DNA of 13,812 nucleotides from Paraglomus occultum. Lineage: Eukaryota > Glomeromycota > Glomeromycetes > Paraglomerales > Paraglomeraceae. Positions 9,638 through 13,812 of the stretch are shown piece after piece. Location of the stretch: assembly GCA_910592205.1 (NCBI GenBank), contig CAJVPJ010000976.1, positions 1-13,812 on the forward strand, read 5' to 3'. A program made the position numbers and the translations under genes. How positions within the stretch are numbered: the stretch's first letter is position 1; each line of letters begins with the position of its first letter. The notes below the pieces were generated by a model. The model ran no database searches and was not told where the DNA came from. It worked only from the letters and a program-made list of their open reading frames with translations.

Positions 9638-11430
9638 TCATCCAATGGAAATTTTAAAAGATTTTGATAATTGCATAATGTCATCCCGATTTAACCCAAC
9701 TTCATTTGCTTTTGGAATTAAACGTTCAAAAACATCCGTCAATACTACAAAACAGTAAATAAATTAGACTGTGTGAATGTTCACCGATAAACCATACCAC
9801 TATCATGTATCATCAGCCTACCTTTGCTGTCGTCTTGCTTTAGCAGTGATGCTGCGATCGAAAGTCTATCGGTTTTACTCAGCCAATACAGAACATCGTA
9901 TATATCCTTTGCATTATCATATCTATCAAAACATTGTTCATATTGTGAGTTTCAAAGTCATGATCAGATACAAACGAATCAAATGCTTTACTTACTTATC
10001 TCTCAGTATGCGTGCTATACTGGCAAGGTATTCGGTCTCGAGGAATACACCAAGAATTTTAGAAAGTTTTTGCGGTGGAATGGCCTTTTTGTTAAATGAC
10101 AACAGTAAGATAAATTTTCCCAAAACTATGCATGCTCTTTTTAATAACATCTTCCTCGACAACCCGTTCATACCTTTATGTACTTGTACAAATCATCATC
10201 CGATTGCGAATATTGTGACCAATCATGTTGAAACTCGAGTATTGTTTTCGGAATGCGAAAGTCATTTCGTTGTTGCGGCTTTTTTGTCACGTCTACTTTC
10301 GTCTCGGTAAGAGTTTCCTTGTGCGTCTGATCAGCGACGTCGCTTTGTATTTTAATGTTGGACGCCTTTGAATTTGTCGACTCGGTGACTTTATCGTCTT
10401 TTTTTTCCACCAATGCTTCAACAATCCCCTTTGTGTCACCATTTGCTTTGCCATCAGCAAGAGTTTCATCACCAAAGTCGTCAGTCTCAACTTCTTCAAT
10501 CTCTAATCGTCTTCTCGGAGGGACTGGCGCAGCTTTTGATTTTTGATCCGATTCAACGGGCAAAGTCTCTGATGGTTGCTTATTGGTGGCAAGAGGGTAA
10601 CACGATTTAATATTCGTACATGAGCGAAGAAAATATAAACTATGCGTGTCCCAAAGTTTGCATACCTCAATCTGTTTCAAAGCGTCGATGACTTTGGCCA
10701 ACTCTTGTTTTACAGAATTCTCGTTCGGTTCTAGATCGAGGGCGTGCTGAAGATCTGTAATCACGGAGACAGAATTTGTAGCAAATTACGCATCTTTTTA
10801 AAATTTGACAACGAACGATATAGTCCATTTCATAATACCTTGTTTTGCTTCATCAAGTTTCCCTTGTTCTCTTCTGGCTACGCCCCGCCGCCAAAACGCT
10901 TTCGCATTGTCAGGATGCAATTTCAATCCGATTGTGCAATCACGTTCTACTTCGGCATATCTAATGAAAAACCGACAAGGTTAAAACCGAGGAAAAACAA
11001 AAAAAAAAAAGTGGGTTGTAACGTCCACTCGGAAAGAAAAAAGTTGTTATGTATGAGTTATCAAACCAATTGACGCATTTGGATCGATTTACTTTTTGAG
11101 CTTGAGGTGAGCCATTGCACGGTTTATAGGAAAAGTATGCTCTTTTGGGTCAAGTTCCATAGCTCTCGTGTAATATTCAATTGCTTTCGCATAGTTTCCT
11201 TTCACAAAGAATTCGTTTCCCTGTAATTAAGACAGTTGCTCAACAACTTGGGTTTTTTTTCACAAAACTTGTTATGTTAAACTCTCCGTCATACCTACGG
11301 TCTTACATTATATCAATTTCATCAATATTACCTTCTCTTTCTCCCTCAAGGCAGTCTCCATTCTGTCAGTTTTCTTTCCTTTAATGTCATACGACGTTCT
11401 CCTCTGAAACTTTAGCCTTCCGGTTGCCAT
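9638..11430 (-). CDS. RPAP3-like R2TP/Hsp90 co-chaperone, 379 aa
   Basis: Eight exons join in phase with GT..AG introns of 73-132 nt: 11430..11332, 11220..11093, 10960..10839, 10754..10666, 10578..10174, 10084..9996, 9922..9822 and 9744..9638 (TGA). Residues about 29-130 form three TPR motifs. The Hsp90 EEVD dicarboxylate clamp residues expected from Hop are all present: K31 and N35 (EKEKGNEF), N66 (INRAMAH), K96 and R100 (KAFWRR). A linker of about 120 residues rich in Lys, Asp and Thr follows. The C-terminal domain (EFQHDWSQY, KYIKAIPPQKLSKILGVF, LYWLSKTDRLSIAASLL) matches the RPAP3/SPAG1 monad domain, which binds RUVBL1/2. In other eukaryotes RPAP3 links Hsp90 to R2TP for assembly of RNA polymerases, snoRNPs and PIKKs. 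One TPR domain rather than the two of human RPAP3, and a short N-terminus, are notable. The start is the first ATG after an in-frame TAG; an internal Met24 start is possible. Confidence 0.9.
10579..10665 (-). other. Stop-free 87-nt intron in the RPAP3-like gene
   Basis: The intron has a GTATGC donor and an ATAAG acceptor, is a multiple of three, is phase 0 and has no stop, so retention would insert 29 residues beginning VCKLWD. That insert contains three Cys and a Trp, unlike the charged linker around it. Splicing is the likelier default because the donor is strong and the insert interrupts the TPR-to-linker junction. Confidence 0.7.
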
Positions 11431-11488
11431 TCTGTCAATTCGCCAAGTCTACTTCTTTTTGATCGATTTTTCCGCTCTATATTTACTA

Positions 11489-11496
11489 TGACGTAA
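11489..11496. promoter_or_regulatory. CRE/ATF-type motif TGACGTAA upstream of the RPAP3-like gene
   Basis: TGACGTAA lies about 60 bases upstream of the proposed start codon at 11430. It matches the bZIP (CREB/ATF) half-site plus extension. One 8-mer can occur by chance, so this is a candidate only. Confidence 0.35.
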
Positions 11497-11534
11497 GTAC
11501 TTTTGTGGTACAGCTAAAATCACACAAGTATTTC

Positions 11535-11569
11535 GGGGGTCAAATTCCATTGATCCCCCCCCCCCCCCC
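11535..11569. repeat. Poly-C run (15 nt) with a GGGGGTCAA...TTGATCCCCC inverted repeat
   Basis: Fifteen C occupy 11555-11569. Just before it, GGGGGTCAA is followed after a short spacer by TTGATCCCCC, giving a near-perfect stem. It lies about 110-140 bases upstream of the RPAP3-like start. Length variation is likely. Confidence 0.7.
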
Positions 11570-12037
11570 TACAAAGAACTCTAAAGTCTGAGAGGAGCAA
11601 GTAAGAATGCAATGTTATTCTACTTTACCGCGAACAGTTGCTAGAATGTCACACGTATAAGTTAACAAATCCAACATTTAATTTCCTAGCTTATATCTCT
11701 CGTTCTCTTTTTTCTTACCGACTGTTTATTTGTTGGCAAAGACTTTCTTTGTTTCACCGGAAATAATCTCCGATTAACCGAAATGCTGTACGAATGTGTG
11801 CTTTCTACAACTGTTAATCATCCATTACTTGTGCTGTCATCTGGTCGACTAGCTTGTATCAAAAGAGTCGTTAATAGTCAATACCAATTTCTTTCACGCG
11901 TTACCATGCCTCAACTATCGATCGATACGAACATTTTTCTAGTCGTATCCCGATAGAAGGAGAGTGCGATTGCAGATAATAGTGATACAAAAGCAGCAGA
12001 TGTAACAGTAACGTAGGCAGATTTTATTCGCGCACAG

Positions 12038-12143
12038 CCTCATTCCATGCTGGGGCAAATCTTCTTGTTAGTCTATCAACCGGGATGACAACATTTGCCA
12101 CAAGACTTGATACAAGTATAAACGATTTATTCGATAATCGATG
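12038..12143 (+). CDS. Possible internal exon of an unresolved plus-strand gene
   Basis: An open segment between a CACAG acceptor (ends 12037) and a TG|GTATTA donor reads SFHAGANLLVSLSTGM, then TTFATRLDTSINDLFDNR. The frame stays open upstream to about 11984. Composition looks coding, with a heptad-like hydrophobic pattern. A nearby ATG at about 11907 (MPQLSIDTNIFL) could start the gene, but I could not join the pieces in phase. No family is recognised. Confidence 0.35.
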
Positions 12144-12613
12144 GTATTAGCACTATTACTATCAACAGCAAATGAGCAAATTATTATAGTGTTGTCTTTT
12201 ACTTTAAGATTTTCCCTCATGTTGCGCAATTGCGCACCGCCACGTTATTACTGATCCTTTCCTTTCAGTCTTCTTATTCATTGTGAATAACGAAATAATC
12301 TACCGTTTAAAAGAGTCCCTTGTCAAAGGCAAAAATTTTCATAGATGCCTTTAGGAAAAGGCAGGTTAAGAATGTCACAAAATAAGTTTATTGACTTGGT
12401 ATTTGCAACTATTATATATATAGTCTATTCTTGTGCTTAATCATCATTGCTTATGGATGGCATAAATAAATGTCGCATAATATTATTGCTCGCAAACATG
12501 ATTAATTCTTTATTATGTTGCGAGAGATTTAAGTAAAAAGAGGTTGTAGTTTGAATATATCGAGTTTTTAATCTAAGGAGGAAAAAAAGTTTTAAAGAAA
12601 CTATTATGTGCAG
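12144..12613. other. Unresolved stretch, possibly intron with a small exon
   Basis: A TTTCAG acceptor at 12268 precedes an open run reading FLFIVNNEIIYRLKESLVKG; an overlapping run in another frame gives KAKIFIDAFRKRQ before a GTTAAG donor at about 12364. No single frame spans both, which could mean an indel or chance. The rest is AT-rich and looks non-coding. Confidence 0.25.
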
Positions 12614-12833
12614 ATATTTAACAATTATTGTAATTTCGATGATCGAGACGAGAGTGAATTTTTGTGGGATGATCATCGGAAGCCGTCAATTTGTAAACCG
12701 ACATATGAGGTTTTCGATTGCCATCTTTTCCTTACTGGTAATGATTTAAAAAAGACAACAACATTTGTTTGTTGCAGGCCAAGTAGAGAGGGAGAAAAAA
12801 GAAGAAAGAGATTTTAATTTATATTTACCTTGA
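12614..12833 (+). CDS. 3' terminal exons of an unrecognised plus-strand gene
   Basis: After a GTGCAG acceptor at 12613, the frame reads IFNNYCNFDDRDESEFLW, then DDHRKPSICKPTYEVFDCHLFLT. A 40-nt intron (12738-12777, GTAATG to TTGCAG) joins in phase to GQVEREKKEERDFNLYLP and a TGA at 12831-12833. Without that intron, the frame ends earlier with a basic tail (EGEKRRKRF). The product is rich in charged residues and I recognise no family. Its end overlaps the stop of the minus-strand Myb gene by 9 bases if the spliced model is right. Upstream exons are unresolved. Confidence 0.45.
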
Positions 12834-13502
12834 CAATGACGGCCATACTACCTCTCTATCATATATTTGTGCACATCTCTCAACAAATGCCGGATCCCGA
12901 GCACGTTTGCTGATATAGTTGTGATAATGATTCTTGCATGTGTTTGGCGGACGACCGGTGTTGAGTGCTTTTGCAATATGTGCCCATCCGACTCTCTTCT
13001 TTAAATGCAAATAACAGATAATGGCGGTTTCTTTGGCCGTAAAGGGTCCTTTGTTAACCGCTGATTAGCGAAATGTTGGTGGTAGGAATACAGATTAGAA
13101 CTACAAACAAACAAGCGGCCCAAAACTCAATAACACAATAAATGCTTATCGCCTCATTGGAACAACATGAACCTCCGTTCTTTGCATAAGATAGCCAACG
13201 TTCTCTCATTTGTTTGCCGTTTCGAGTTGAATGGTAAACGGCCAATTTCTCCCAGTTTTTTGGCCCAAACATTTCGACCAGTGAGTGGAGTTGTTCATCT
13301 TCCTTTTTGTATATTGAGGATGGAATTATTCAGTGGGTTGTTTTTTATCATTCTCTGTACATATAACATGTCTATCAATGTTGGGGGGTTTTCTATTCCC
13401 TTCTTTCTTGTTTACCTCTGGTAGCCAGTGGCCGTATTTCAAAACTTTTGCAGGAACAATACCTATTGGATATAACTTATCCCGAAAACGATCCGCGGGC
13501 AT
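12825..13502 (-). CDS. Two-repeat Myb/SANT DNA-binding protein
   Basis: Three exons join in phase: 13502..13416, 13302..13173 and 13060..12825 (TAA). The spliced product is 150 aa. Repeat 1 runs from GHWLPEEDEQLHSLVEMFG through NWEKLAV to KQMRERWLSY, with Myb-type aromatic residues at W26, W46 and W65. Repeat 2 runs from KGPFTAKETAIICYLH through GWAHIAKAL to NTCKNHYHNYISKR, where Phe replaces the first Trp and His-Tyr-His replaces the third, both common in R2R3-type repeats. The NTCKNHYHN region corresponds to the DNA-recognition helix. The second donor is GTTCAT, a weak but valid GT. The AGG before TAA could also be a donor (AG|GTAAAT), so a further exon is possible. The role is probably sequence-specific DNA binding; target unknown. 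An in-frame stretch upstream of the ATG may add a leader. Such genes are expanded in Glomeromycotina, to my knowledge. Confidence 0.85.
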
Positions 13503-13689
13503 TTTATTAGAAAAGATTGAAGAGGTTCTCAAAGTTGAAAAAGATTGATATTTTTGAAGTCTAAGACGGTTTGACAATTGAGAGAAAACAGTTGCTGTTT
13601 ACTTCGGAGTGGCTGCTTTATAAATAGATAATTGTTATTAAGTTTGTCTTTTTTTGCATAGAAATAATAAGTCTTTTGTCACTATTCAG

Positions 13690-13790
13690 TCATTGTCGTA
13701 CTACCAAATCTTTTTTGCTGATGTTCGCAATAGAATGGTGTATGGAATAGATGCTGTATATGGTAAAAAAGGATTTATCTTTACCCAGCT
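13690..13790 (+). CDS. Possible exon of a gene continuing past the right edge
   Basis: A pyrimidine-rich tract and ATTCAG acceptor (ends 13689) precede an open run reading SLSYYQIFFADVRNRM, then VYGIDAVYGKKGFIFTQ, with a GTAAGA donor at 13791. Reading through instead gives a TAA at 13791-ish. It is 33 codons plus 2 nt. No family is recognised and the rest would lie outside the window. Confidence 0.35.
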
Positions 13791-13812
13791 GTAAGACTGA
13801 GGAATTTCTGGC

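Noticed and set aside
9777-10310. 177-aa plus-strand frame
   Set aside because: It is antisense to four exons of the RPAP3-like gene, whose splice phases and domain match are far stronger.
10744-11384. Plus-strand frames of 109 and 67 aa
   Set aside because: Both are antisense to the RPAP3-like TPR exons and introns, with low-complexity content.
12437-12676. 79-aa minus-strand frame
   Set aside because: AT-rich, no motif, and opposite a better-supported plus-strand exon.

Overview
This looks like nuclear DNA from a eukaryote with compact, intron-rich genes, most likely an early-diverging fungus. Introns are mostly about 70 to 230 bases with GT..AG ends, intergenic DNA is AT-rich, and the genes resemble fungal nuclear families. 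A Mucoromycota or Glomeromycotina host is my inference, resting mainly on the style of the two-repeat Myb gene; no rRNA, tRNA or mitochondrial marker is present to fix it. Most genes had to be rebuilt exon by exon, because no single open frame spans them.

Layout. Bases 1-2500 are AT-rich and gene-poor, with one 151-bp pogo/Tigger-like miniature element at 1483-1633. A possible two-exon small gene lies on the minus strand at 2518-2898. A six-exon plus-strand gene (3201-5209) encodes an RG-rich, low-complexity, probably nuclear protein that I do not recognise. A four-exon minus-strand gene (6351-7458) encodes a basic/acidic protein with a short tryptophan-containing block resembling INO80 subunit Ies4. 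Between 7786 and about 8330 lies an isolated piece of the SMC5 hinge, recognisable in several short segments but broken by repeated frameshifts: a pseudogene fragment. Directly after it sits a 900-bp foldback element (8503-9402) with long inverted arms, 56-bp tandem subrepeats inside the arms and a self-complementary palindrome at each end, flanked by TA.

The best-supported gene is an eight-exon minus-strand RPAP3-like Hsp90 co-chaperone (9638-11430), with a full three-repeat TPR clamp and the RPAP3 C-terminal domain. From 11500 to 12835 there are plus-strand coding-looking pieces that I cannot join into one gene. Their last exon overlaps, tail to tail, the end of a three-exon minus-strand two-repeat Myb/SANT gene (12825-13502). 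A possible plus-strand exon at 13690-13790 runs towards the right edge.

The genes do not form an operon-like unit. Possible shared themes are chromatin or nucleic-acid proteins (SMC5 remnant, Myb, possible Ies4) and R2TP/Hsp90 assembly (RPAP3). R2TP is known to help assemble complexes that include INO80-type remodellers, but the proximity here may be chance. The most unusual items are the 900-bp foldback element beside the SMC5 hinge fragment, the stop-free 87-nt intron in the RPAP3-like gene, and the possible mitochondrial-type leader upstream of the Myb gene.
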